From a virus: a DNA stretch of 64,000 bases. The notes beneath the pieces were generated by a model. The model saw only the letters and a list, made by a program, of their open reading frames with translations. It had not been told where the DNA came from and did not search any database. Below are positions 54,073 through 62,773 of the stretch, in pieces. The first letter of the stretch is position 1. Each line of letters starts with the position of its first letter. Position numbers and translations under genes: made by a program. The DNA lies in IMG/VR virus record IMGVR_UViG_3300020442_000011, positions 48,001 through 112,000 of that record; one strand, written 5' to 3'.

Positions 54073-55607
54073 TATTCTACCCACCAAGGATTCTCTTCTT
54101 CTGTACCAATCGCACCGCCCCCAGGTACAGCACATGTGATTTCGTAGTCTTTATCTATATCCCATGGGATCGTACCGATTTGTTTAAACGGTAGGACGAG
54201 ATATTGATCACGCTCAGGTGTAACTGTATTACGATGTTTACCGCGACCGACCGTTAGGAACGATTCGCCGTTTACAACCACCTTGTGGATCATGACTTCA
54301 AGATCAGGCTCTTGTCCTAGACGCTTACAGCCATCGTAGTAGCCTTTGTTAGCAATCGACTTAACAAATTCATCTACGTTCTCACGTGTTAACTGTAACG
54401 CTTCGCTAGAGAGCTGATGAGGGGTGATACAGGTAATGCCACGCGGTGACGTGTAGTTACGAATACGGCGGAACAACAGACGAATATCGTCACCTGCAAT
54501 CTTAGCATCAATACCAGCTTTACTTAACATATTGAGATAATCAATTAGAAGAGCAACAATCTCATAACCTTCAGCGATGAGGTTGTCGAGGATACCAACG
54601 AACCCAGATGCAGTAAACTCTGTTGGGTCAAAACGGAACATCTTGACTTCAAAGCCAGTACGACGAAGTCGTTCCATGACAAAGTCAGAAGCTTCATTGA
54701 TGTCGATCTGACTATCAATAACAGGCTCACCTGTTTCGTTCTCTTTGATGTATTTATAAATCCACAGAAGGTTATCAGGGATTTCATTCTCAAAGGTGAA
54801 GAAGGCAATCAGAGGTGTTTTGGTTTTGTCTCTAAGAATAGGTTCGTTAAACAACAATAGATGAACAAACAACGACAACATGAAACCGGATTTAAAGTTG
54901 TGTTGTAGACCACCAATCAATGCAAACTCACCGCGCTTTAATGCGCCCACTGGACCGAGCATTCGGTTGAAACCCTTCCAACCAGTTTTCAGAGCCCCTT
55001 CTGTCGACATAGTCGTCTTAACGTCAACAAAATATTTAGCGATGTTCTCGGCATCCGAAAAATCCATTGACCCCATCATAGAAGGGTGTGCTAGTTGACT
55101 GCGGATGGAGAGGTAGGGTTCTAACTTTTCTGCCAGATCGCGAACCTCATCAAGTGGGTCTACTACTTCTTTCTTAAACATTAGACGGTGAGAGATATCC
55201 TTAACAATCTCGCGGATCTTTTCGTCGTTCAGGTATTTGAACAACGTATTGCGCATGTTTTGGATAATCTTAACAACGTCTTTAATGCTTTCGTAGTGTT
55301 CAAGTAATGGCGTCATCACTGCTTCAAACAGCCATGCTTGTTCTTTACAAGCAACCTGAACAGCCTGAAGGATTTCTTGGTCAGTCGGGAAATTACCACT
55401 ATCACGAGAATTAAGCCAAATAACACATTGACGTAATTCTAAAAATGTTTGGCGGCCATGGTCATGGTCGATGGTGGACTCTGGGATAGGCAGTGTGGCC
55501 AACACTTCATTTACCAGCTCTTTAGAAGAAGACGTGTTAACACCATCGCGGTGTTCGAGTGCCAATAAAGTAATGCAGTTAACTAATAAATGTTTCGGAC
55601 TGAACAT
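54072..55607 (-). CDS. DnaB-like replicative helicase
   Basis: A 511-residue RecA-fold helicase. Walker A GGLQHNFKSG (232-241), catalytic glutamate region FTFEN (270-274), Walker B VALLIDYLNM (351-360, D356) and a sensor-type TPHQLS near 393 follow the DnaB order. Residues 1-170 are a helical N-terminal domain like the DnaB collar. The gene lies on the reverse strand as first of three coupled genes; the gap 55608-55745 to the divergent gene should contain its promoter. It would load and unwind at phage replication forks. No separate loader or primase was recognised in the window. Confidence 0.9.
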   Translation of the reverse strand: MFSPKHLLVNCITLLALEHRDGVNTSSSKELVNEVLATLPIPESTIDHDHGRQTFLELRQCVIWLNSRDSGNFPTDQEILQAVQVACKEQAWLFEAVMTPLLEHYESIKDVVKIIQNMRNTLFKYLNDEKIREIVKDISHRLMFKKEVVDPLDEVRDLAEKLEPYLSIRSQLAHPSMMGSMDFSDAENIAKYFVDVKTTMSTEGALKTGWKGFNRMLGPVGALKRGEFALIGGLQHNFKSGFMLSLFVHLLLFNEPILRDKTKTPLIAFFTFENEIPDNLLWIYKYIKENETGEPVIDSQIDINEASDFVMERLRRTGFEVKMFRFDPTEFTASGFVGILDNLIAEGYEIVALLIDYLNMLSKAGIDAKIAGDDIRLLFRRIRNYTSPRGITCITPHQLSSEALQLTRENVDEFVKSIANKGYYDGCKRLGQEPDLEVMIHKVVVNGESFLTVGRGKHRNTVTPERDQYLVLPFKQIGTIPWDIDKDYEITCAVPGGGAIGTEEENPWWVE

Positions 55608-55745
55608 TGGTGAGCCTGCTGTTAGTCATGTGGTTGTCTTCCATACGTATGATAGCCAGCGGCGGTAATCTTTGTCGACCGTGTAATCACTATCCATGTT
55701 ATAGTACTATCTTTTTCCACAACGTCGCTTAACGGGACACCACTC

Positions 55746-56291
55746 ATGCTTTCCATTGTTGTCGTGACACAAGATGTTATTGAACATTTAAACAGCGAAC
55801 AACGTCCCTTATCAGTGCTTTTCAGTACTAACGATATAGTTAAATATCTTTCTGCACGAGATGTAGCAGAATGCCGCTTGGCCTTCGATCACTTTAACTT
55901 GTCGTTTGATAAAGAGCTTGAGCTTGATATTAAAAGTATTGCTGCCTATGCTCTTGCGGAAAATGACACAGATATATATGGACAAAATGATCGTTTTCGC
56001 GATCGCGTCGCTACCTGCTACGAAAACTTGCGGTTGAAAGAGCGCATCGAACTCGACGGTGTGAAGGATCGTTGTGATACTTACACACTTTACCCCGTGA
56101 ACGATAAGCAGTGGGTCATAGGCGCACAGAGGTGTGTCTGCGAGGTAAATGATCCACGCCCTCACGCGGTTAATGTGAATCATGTACTGTTTGATTCTAT
56201 GATGAAACAAATGTTACATCGGTTTTCATTAGAAAAAATAAGTAGTACCAATCTCTTCGAGTATTACTTAACCTCATTAAAACACGCATGA
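55746..56291 (+). CDS. Hypothetical protein, 181 aa
   Basis: GGGA lies upstream of ATG. Soluble, acidic, with Cys residues near the C-terminal third (RCDTYTLYP, RCVCEVN). It is divergent from the helicase unit and precedes the capsid gene by 54 bases. No family recognised. Confidence 0.8.
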   Translation: MLSIVVVTQDVIEHLNSEQRPLSVLFSTNDIVKYLSARDVAECRLAFDHFNLSFDKELELDIKSIAAYALAENDTDIYGQNDRFRDRVATCYENLRLKERIELDGVKDRCDTYTLYPVNDKQWVIGAQRCVCEVNDPRPHAVNVNHVLFDSMMKQMLHRFSLEKISSTNLFEYYLTSLKHA

Positions 56292-56345
56292 TAATATGCA
56301 ATTATCTGCATACTCCAGTATTCCCTTAGCTAAGGAAGTAACACA

Positions 56346-58604
56346 ATGAGCCAAAGTCTAAAACAAGCCTTCATCAAAAAGCCTGGTGTTGGCGCACAAG
56401 CCTTCGATATCAATGCTACCACGCGGATGTTCGATCAAGCACAACACCTGAGCGTTCCCAGTGGTCTGGGTCTTGAAGATTTCTCTTCAAGTAACGAAGC
56501 TCAAGCACAGTGTCAAGAAATGTACGAAAGCATGCGTACTTTCTTCGCTGAGTCTAACACCGGTTTCGAAAACTTCGGTGACACTCACCGTGCAGAAGAA
56601 CATGCACGTATTACCGAAAACGCTATTCTGGCCGCTACTTACGCCAACATCTCCAGCGCTGACGAACTGGCTTACCGTAAGAAGTGTCTGAGCATGACCA
56701 CCGTGCCGGACTCCAACGACAAGCACGTGATCACTGTAGCACCTCAGCTGGACGGTCCTTTCGGTAGCATCCCGATGACCACCGTCGCTACTGAGAACTA
56801 CAACGAAAAGTCTCAGCGTGACTTCCGTGTTGTATCTGCCATGTACAACCTGTCTGCTTCTCGCCAAGATCCGTTCGGTGAAGCTGCGTACAAGACTGTG
56901 GTTGTTAATCCGACCGAAGGTGGTGTCGTTCAGAACCTGACCTACGTTGCGGTTATGCAAGACGTGTTCCACGAAACCACCGGCGCTTTGCTGGATAACG
57001 GTGAAGTGAACATGGTTGAAGCCTTCCGTAACCCGTCTATCCTGGAAGACAAAACCAATCGTCTTTACCCGGTAGTAGCAGCGGACGATCGCAACAAGCA
57101 GCACTTCAGCACCATCGTGTCCCCGCGTGATGTTGTAGATGATCACAACGTTACTCTGAAGACTGCTCCGCTGAAAGTCAACTCAGGTAAATTCAACCTG
57201 ATTGGTATTTCCAACTTTGCTCTGCTCCACCAAGCAAACCGTTTGGATACCACCGACACCATCGACCCGGCGCTTCGTCTGAAGACAGTTAACATCAAAG
57301 TGGGTGATGGTCAGGTTGTAAGCTTCATGGTAGAACGTCTGCCGACTGCTGTGTTCACTCCGAAGCTGACTGACGATACCCGTAAAGCGGTTCTGAACTT
57401 CGACAGCGAAGACCTGATCCTGAGTGTTAACTCTCGTACTCATGACGGTACGTCGAACGCAGCTCTGACACAAATTGCAGACGCTAACCTTCAGATCCAC
57501 CTGTCAGTGCAAGTGAACTCCACCATCTGGACGTCCAAAGGTGACACCACTATCACTGCACAACCTGCCATGGTTAACCGTGTTGTTGAAGCTGACACCG
57601 GTAACACCATCGCTCTGTCTGATTCCAGCGTTCAGGCTATCATCAGTGCACTGGGTACTCTGGAAGTCGACTCTGTTGAGTTCGATTCTCGTTTCACCAA
57701 CACCAACCGTCGTAAGCGTGGTCAGCTGGTTCAGTCTCGTACTTACCAGTTCCGTTACCCGATTCCGATGCTGTCTCCGATCACCTGTCTGTCCTCTACT
57801 ATGGACGAAGGCGGTCCCGGTGCTGTTGTACAAGCACTAACAGTAGCGGTTAACGTACGTAACAGCGCTAACGCCGTTACTCGTTTGCTGAACTACCTGG
57901 CACAGCTGCGTGACGTTACCGATAACGGTACTGCGCTCGTGAAGCCTTCCTTCAACCGTGTTGAAGGTGCTCTGAGCATCATGATGCGTCCGACCTATCG
58001 TTACCAGAAACTGGATCTGCGCGACACTGTCGACAGCATCCGTGGTAAAGATCGCTTCGAAGACATCTGCTCTACCATCCTGAACGTTGCTCGCTCCATG
58101 CTGTATCCTGCTTACCGGGATTCCAACATCGAAGCAGCTTTCCGTTCTGTAACTGGTAACGCTGATGAGAAACCGAAGTTCGTCATCCTGACCGATCTTG
58201 AAATCGGTAACTACCTGATGACCAAAGGCGATCCACGTGCGCTGGGCGCTGAATTCGAATTCGACGTTGTTACTACTAACAACCAAGACTTCGATGGTAA
58301 GCTGGTTATCATCCCGACCCGTAAGAACGGTAAAGAAGAAGACATCCTTAACTGGGGTCAATTCTACTACGTACCGACCATCATCGCTGATCTCCCGATC
58401 GCGCGTAATGGTCAGATCTCTCGTGAGATCGCGGCGGTTCCGTTCAACCTGCACGTCAACAACATTCCGTTCGCTATCGAAATCGATGTCGTCGGTCTGA
58501 AAGATGTCATGTCGACCTCTCAGTTCGTTTCCAAGCTGGGTCAAACTTCTGAAGAAGAAGCCCCCGCTGAAGAGCCGACCACTGAGCCGGAACCGACTCC
58601 TTAA
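56346..58604 (+). CDS. Major capsid protein
   Basis: A 752-residue protein close in length to phiKZ gp120 (about 750). Codon use is the most optimised in the window (CTG, AAC, GGT and CGT dominate), as expected for the most abundant virion protein. The N-terminal 160 residues are acidic, with GLEDFSS and TGFENF sites resembling S/A/G-x-E processing motifs, consistent with prohead protease removal of a propeptide. The C-terminus is acidic Pro/Glu/Thr-rich (EEEAPAEEPTTEPEP). AAGGAAGT upstream; a strong terminator follows. HK97-fold cannot be read by eye; the call rests on size, codon use and synteny. Confidence 0.85.
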   Translation: MSQSLKQAFIKKPGVGAQAFDINATTRMFDQAQHLSVPSGLGLEDFSSSNEAQAQCQEMYESMRTFFAESNTGFENFGDTHRAEEHARITENAILAATYANISSADELAYRKKCLSMTTVPDSNDKHVITVAPQLDGPFGSIPMTTVATENYNEKSQRDFRVVSAMYNLSASRQDPFGEAAYKTVVVNPTEGGVVQNLTYVAVMQDVFHETTGALLDNGEVNMVEAFRNPSILEDKTNRLYPVVAADDRNKQHFSTIVSPRDVVDDHNVTLKTAPLKVNSGKFNLIGISNFALLHQANRLDTTDTIDPALRLKTVNIKVGDGQVVSFMVERLPTAVFTPKLTDDTRKAVLNFDSEDLILSVNSRTHDGTSNAALTQIADANLQIHLSVQVNSTIWTSKGDTTITAQPAMVNRVVEADTGNTIALSDSSVQAIISALGTLEVDSVEFDSRFTNTNRRKRGQLVQSRTYQFRYPIPMLSPITCLSSTMDEGGPGAVVQALTVAVNVRNSANAVTRLLNYLAQLRDVTDNGTALVKPSFNRVEGALSIMMRPTYRYQKLDLRDTVDSIRGKDRFEDICSTILNVARSMLYPAYRDSNIEAAFRSVTGNADEKPKFVILTDLEIGNYLMTKGDPRALGAEFEFDVVTTNNQDFDGKLVIIPTRKNGKEEDILNWGQFYYVPTIIADLPIARNGQISREIAAVPFNLHVNNIPFAIEIDVVGLKDVMSTSQFVSKLGQTSEEEAPAEEPTTEPEPTP

Positions 58605-58639
58605 TCGTCATAGATGGTTAAGTAGTGACGTAAGCAAAG

Positions 58640-58666
58640 TAAGCCACCCCCATTGGGGGTGGCTTA
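58640..58666 (+). terminator. Rho-independent-type hairpin after the capsid gene
   Basis: AAGCCACCCCC / GGGGGTGGCTT around ATT. Weak T-tract downstream, but the stem is very stable. Confidence 0.85.
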
Positions 58667-58737
58667 TGCCGTTATTGTGTTTTTATACTGACTACGCTAA
58701 TTAAATAGGGGAATAAATAATACGTCAGGACACAATA

Positions 58738-58905
58738 ATGTGTGAAGAAAAAGAAAGGGATTATAACCGTTATACTCAAGATGATAAAAGTCATTTTATT
58801 ATTGATGACTTGGACATCGTCATGTGGCTTCTTCAGGTAGGGTGTTATTTAGGTATATTTTTTATTTTGCTTTATGTCGTCTTTTTGGTTATCGCTGTAC
58901 GGTAA
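58738..58905 (+). CDS. Small membrane protein, 55 aa
   Basis: ATG 58738 with AGGA upstream, stop TAA at 58903-58905. The first 29 residues are charged (MCEEKERDYNRYTQDDKSHF), followed by one hydrophobic segment of about 25 residues (LGIFFILLYVVFLVIAV) and a final Arg. Lies between the capsid terminator and an early promoter. AT-rich composition. Function unknown. Confidence 0.65.
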   Translation: MCEEKERDYNRYTQDDKSHFIIDDLDIVMWLLQVGCYLGIFFILLYVVFLVIAVR

Positions 58906-58918
58906 ACTATTTCACATC

Positions 58919-58926
58919 TATATTAT
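58919..58926 (+). promoter_or_regulatory. Early promoter (TATATTAT) with perfect leader hairpin
   Basis: CACATCTATATTAT resembles the other early sites (last base differs from TATATTAC). It is immediately followed by a perfect 11-bp inverted repeat: ATCCTCATGAG (58925-58935) with CTCATGAGGAT (58942-58952). The 3' arm contains the Shine-Dalgarno AGGAT used by 58960. Confidence 0.7.
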
Positions 58927-58959
58927 CCTCATGAGTAACCCCTCATGAGGATATGGACT

Positions 58960-59937
58960 ATGAGCCTTTGTGCTACTTGTATCTGGATCTTGGATTCAGA
59001 ACTGTTATCACCATGTGACGATGACGAATATTTTGACGATAACGGCGACTATGTCCGTGAACAGTCAATTACCGTAAACAGTAATGAAGAACTCGATTAC
59101 TTGAGTACTTACTGGTTGTTTACACCTGATCAACTCGGTCGTCTGAAACAACAGGCGACAAAACGACGCACCATTGTCGATAAACTTCAAGTGCTATACG
59201 GCAATGAAGAAAGCGACATAGTTGGGATTACCGATGGTAATTTGTACGGGTATGTCATCGAGGAAGACGAACATGCGGAGGACAACTCCGAAGAATCGTC
59301 TAAAACGCCCGGAGAGGACATCAGAGACTCGTTGACAAAGATGGGTAAGCAAACACCCGTCCATATAGAGAAGCAGCCTGAGAAGGAAACTGAGGACGTT
59401 CGTCCTAAGGTGGTACGGCTCGGTAGCTTTCGCTGTCACGATAGTGACGTATTTAGGCAAAAGCTCCTCACTCACCAGATCCATGTTGTTTCCGAAGACC
59501 AGGCTATGGAGGACCCCACCCATCAAAAATTTACCCAGCGGGCAGGGTTCGTCATCTGTGAGTTCTCCTGCCCGCAAATCTACACTTACCTCGGAAACCA
59601 TCTATTCGAAGGACGGAACGTCCTCTATCCGTGTTATGCGGAGAAATGGCCGTATCGTCAGTCGAACAGGGTATCTCAACGAAATATCGATCGAAGAGAA
59701 GATCAGGAAAAACCAGAAACTGCGGGAGTCGCAATCATGCCAAAAGACAAAGCAAAATTCCCCAAGACGAAAACGGTCATAATTGGGGGAGTTCCCAGAG
59801 AAATCCCAGTCATTGTACCTAAGCTTCTTTCAATAGAAGTTGATGGACAGGAAATCTACAGTGACAAGGAGTATAAGCGTGGGACGTCAAACCAATCATC
59901 GCCTACCAACGATCATAAGCAGGCCCCACAAAAGTAG
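58960..59937 (+). CDS. Hypothetical protein, 325 aa
   Basis: Start at ATG 58960 (MSLCATCIW), with AGGAT 7 bases upstream inside the leader hairpin; an ATG at 58945 also exists. The N-terminal part is acidic with CATC and a DDDEYFDDNGDY stretch. Residues about 105-150 are charged and likely disordered, and the C-terminal 100 residues are basic. No family recognised. Overlaps the next gene by 59 bases. Confidence 0.75.
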   Translation: MSLCATCIWILDSELLSPCDDDEYFDDNGDYVREQSITVNSNEELDYLSTYWLFTPDQLGRLKQQATKRRTIVDKLQVLYGNEESDIVGITDGNLYGYVIEEDEHAEDNSEESSKTPGEDIRDSLTKMGKQTPVHIEKQPEKETEDVRPKVVRLGSFRCHDSDVFRQKLLTHQIHVVSEDQAMEDPTHQKFTQRAGFVICEFSCPQIYTYLGNHLFEGRNVLYPCYAEKWPYRQSNRVSQRNIDRREDQEKPETAGVAIMPKDKAKFPKTKTVIIGGVPREIPVIVPKLLSIEVDGQEIYSDKEYKRGTSNQSSPTNDHKQAPQK

Positions 59938-61108
59938 TGGGTTCCGCCAACCTGATCGTGAGGTCCCAACCTCAATAACGTGGACTATACGCAATACCAT
60001 GCGTCGTCGTGTTTTCTGGCGCAATGCTTTAGGTATCACTAACATTGAGGATACTGGGGTCGCATCGACCGCTAACGAAGGTATCTTCGTTACGATTGAA
60101 TATTATTTCTGTCGTAAATCAAGAACCGATGCTAGAGAGCTGTTACGAGACATCGACGATCGTGATTATAAAGATCTACGTAAAGATGTCTATGAACAGC
60201 TTGAAAGGATAGAAGCGGCAAGGATGCCGATGACTGACGACCGACGGTTTACTTATACGGTAGGTATTACCGCTCGTGAGCTTGAGCATGCGGGTGGTTG
60301 TCTCTATTTACAAGACATCGATTTGGTAATCGGTTGGGAAGAAAACATCAACGATATCGAACACCCGTATAGTACCATCGGTCAATTCATTCGTCTTAAC
60401 CAATCAATGAGTTCCGATAAAGGAGTTCAACAACGTCTTCTAGTTGTCGATAACAGCGGTGAAGATAAATATTATTACATCAATACTGGTCAAAGAGTAC
60501 TGATGTGTAAAACCATACGTGACCCTTCTCTTCAAGAAGGTTTTTATATCACTTACCAAGATGATCAAAGCGGTAGAGCTGAGACCATCCTTTACAGTCG
60601 AGAAGAAGCCCACAAAGAATTGGGCATATACGCATCCCGTCATGAAGCAGAGACGATGGGAAGTCCCGAAGATCGCAATAAACAAGCGCTAAGGGATCTC
60701 GAACATCAACTAGCTATCGAGAAACAAAACACACTGCGTCTTAAATCTGACATCGAAACAAAGAAGATGCAGGATGACGAAATGAAACGTGAAATGGAAA
60801 GGGAGGAAGCGCGACGCGAACAGGTCCGACAAAACGAAAAGCTACAAATCGATCACGATCGAACAATGGCCCAATTGAAAATGGAACAATTGGAAAATGA
60901 AATTACCCAATTAAGAAGTCAACGCGAGAAAGAAAACGATTATATTTCTCGCGAAAACGAGCGCGAAAGGAAAGAGCGTGAAGCTGAACGAAAAGAAAAA
61001 CAAGATGCTTTTAAGGCGTTTGTAGATGTAGGGAAGTCAATCTTAAGCGTCGTCGGTATCGTATTGAGTTTATTAACTCTCTATCAGAAACATGTCGTTA
61101 AGGGATAG
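59879..61108 (+). CDS. Coiled-coil membrane-anchored protein, 409 aa
   Basis: GTG 59879 with AAGGAG 7 bases upstream is a better start than ATG 59840, which lacks one. The first 45 residues are basic and Arg/Pro/Ser-rich. Residues about 45-270 are mixed. From about 280 to 370 there is a long charged coiled coil (LEHQLAIEKQ, MEREEARREQ, ENERERKERE), then a C-terminal hydrophobic helix (ILSVVGIVLSLLTLY) ending VVKG. A stalk-like membrane protein; function unknown. Confidence 0.8.
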   Translation: MGRQTNHRLPTIISRPHKSSGFRQPDREVPTSITWTIRNTMRRRVFWRNALGITNIEDTGVASTANEGIFVTIEYYFCRKSRTDARELLRDIDDRDYKDLRKDVYEQLERIEAARMPMTDDRRFTYTVGITARELEHAGGCLYLQDIDLVIGWEENINDIEHPYSTIGQFIRLNQSMSSDKGVQQRLLVVDNSGEDKYYYINTGQRVLMCKTIRDPSLQEGFYITYQDDQSGRAETILYSREEAHKELGIYASRHEAETMGSPEDRNKQALRDLEHQLAIEKQNTLRLKSDIETKKMQDDEMKREMEREEARREQVRQNEKLQIDHDRTMAQLKMEQLENEITQLRSQREKENDYISRENERERKEREAERKEKQDAFKAFVDVGKSILSVVGIVLSLLTLYQKHVVKG

Positions 61109-61112
61109 CTCC

Positions 61113-62753
61113 ATGGACCCGTATGTAATCCGCAAGGCAAAGGAAAGCACACCTGCGTTTAATAAGGTGATAACAAACGGACTTGCGGTAGAGCACATGA
61201 TGGGACGGTCAGAAGATAGTGAATATAACAACACTATCACGTACATCAATCAGCTGTTTAAGATTAACCAGAGTTTATTTCCGCCAGGTTTTGAATTTGC
61301 AGGTGTGGGTCGGTGCTCGCCCATAGAACACTTCGAGAAAATTACACGCGAATACAATAGTCGCCGTAAAGCGAATATTGCTAAATACGATACCTATCTA
61401 GTATCGTTGAACTTTACGTATCACGGGGAAAGTGTACGTCCGGCTCACGTGCTACTACCCTATGTCACCGATGGTGGTTTATGTCACCTTAACGGCGCTT
61501 TGTACAATATCGCCCCTGTGTTGACTGACGTCGGGTATTCGGTTATTCAGGGAAGTATCTTCATTCCGTTTAAACGTACACGGTTGACGTTCCATAGCCT
61601 CGATTATCATTTCCTTGCGGATGAACACCGGGAAATTGGGTTGGTCATTTGGTCCATGATTCACCTGAAGATGAAAGAGGTGGGTAATCGAGATGTCAAT
61701 AAGCGACGTCTCATCAAAAGCAGTCTTGCGCATTATTTCTTTGCTCAATTCGGTGTGTTTGAGACATTCAAACGTTGGGGTGGATGTGATCTTGAAATAG
61801 GGTATAGTCGTGACTTTCCTTTAGAGACCTATCCTAAGGAAGACTTTATCCGTTTCGAATCCATCATGTACAAAGGAAAACACCCGGCAGGTGAATTGTG
61901 CCTGGTTATCCCTCGTGATGAAGACAGCGACTTCATACGTCTACTCGTCTCAGGTTTCTTCTATGTCATGGATACGTTCCCAGATCGGTTTGTCGAGAAG
62001 GAACATGTCAGCGGAAAGACACTTTGGCAGAACCTATTAGGACGTCTTATTTACGGAGACTTCCGATTCTTAGGTAAAGTCAAACAGGATGTAGAAGATC
62101 ACCTTGAATCATTCTCCAAGCAGTTGGATGAAATGACCAAGAACGAACTGAAAGAGCGTGGGATAGATGTTGTTGACAGTTGGGAACTTCTTTATCGAAT
62201 CATGACAGACCTTCATCACCATTTTTATTCCCGAAATGGTGAGGAGTGTAGTATGTATGGTAAACGACTTACCGTGCTCCGTTATGTCATGGAACAACTG
62301 AACTATGCGATCTCGTCGTTTGCGTTCCAGTTCCAATCGCTAAAGAAGAAAAAAGAAGAAGAGAACGGCTGGACAGTAGAGGACTTAGAGAAACAGATCC
62401 GTAGTTTCTTTAAACTCAACACAGCCATCGACTCACTAAGTAAAGACCATGGTGAGGTGAACACCGTGTCTTATCCTGGTGACAATAAGTTCTTCCGGAT
62501 CACGTCGATGCTAATTCCCCAAGACAAAGCACGGCAAACAAAAGGATACCAGAAAGGTATCTTCGGTGATCCAACGCGTCTCATTGATGCATCGATCGGT
62601 GAAGTCGGTCAGTTTAACAACCATCCGAAGAACATGCCTGATGGTCGTGGACGTGTCAACCAATATCTGCGTATTGGTAATGACGGCATGGTCTTGCGTA
62701 ATCCGGAATTGGTTGAGTTGATTGATCGAACCAATCGTAATCTACGTCGATAA
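61113..62753 (+). CDS. RNA polymerase beta subunit, N-terminal half (non-virion enzyme; candidate)
   Basis: A 546-residue protein near the length of phiKZ gp123, which follows the capsid gene in phiKZ at the same distance. The C-terminal region (IGEVGQFNNHPKNMPDGRG, about 495-513) resembles the fork-loop/Rpb2 domain 3 end of beta before the split, and the middle has beta-type DLEIGYS and FIRFES segments. Start at ATG 61113, with AAGGGA upstream. Together with betaC, beta'C, beta'N and the gp68-like protein this would complete the non-virion polymerase. The match is by position, length and general pattern. Confidence 0.6.
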   Translation: MDPYVIRKAKESTPAFNKVITNGLAVEHMMGRSEDSEYNNTITYINQLFKINQSLFPPGFEFAGVGRCSPIEHFEKITREYNSRRKANIAKYDTYLVSLNFTYHGESVRPAHVLLPYVTDGGLCHLNGALYNIAPVLTDVGYSVIQGSIFIPFKRTRLTFHSLDYHFLADEHREIGLVIWSMIHLKMKEVGNRDVNKRRLIKSSLAHYFFAQFGVFETFKRWGGCDLEIGYSRDFPLETYPKEDFIRFESIMYKGKHPAGELCLVIPRDEDSDFIRLLVSGFFYVMDTFPDRFVEKEHVSGKTLWQNLLGRLIYGDFRFLGKVKQDVEDHLESFSKQLDEMTKNELKERGIDVVDSWELLYRIMTDLHHHFYSRNGEECSMYGKRLTVLRYVMEQLNYAISSFAFQFQSLKKKKEEENGWTVEDLEKQIRSFFKLNTAIDSLSKDHGEVNTVSYPGDNKFFRITSMLIPQDKARQTKGYQKGIFGDPTRLIDASIGEVGQFNNHPKNMPDGRGRVNQYLRIGNDGMVLRNPELVELIDRTNRNLRR

Positions 62754-62773
62754 ATAGTTAAGGAGCGATAGTA

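Noticed and set aside
55608-55745. Promoter in the divergent gap before 55746
   Set aside because: TATAGTACTAT near 55700 is only loosely similar to the early core, so no promoter is called.
57837-58544. Long reverse-strand frame opposite the capsid gene
   Set aside because: Produced by strong codon bias of the capsid gene; no Shine-Dalgarno, and the product is low-complexity and unlike any protein.
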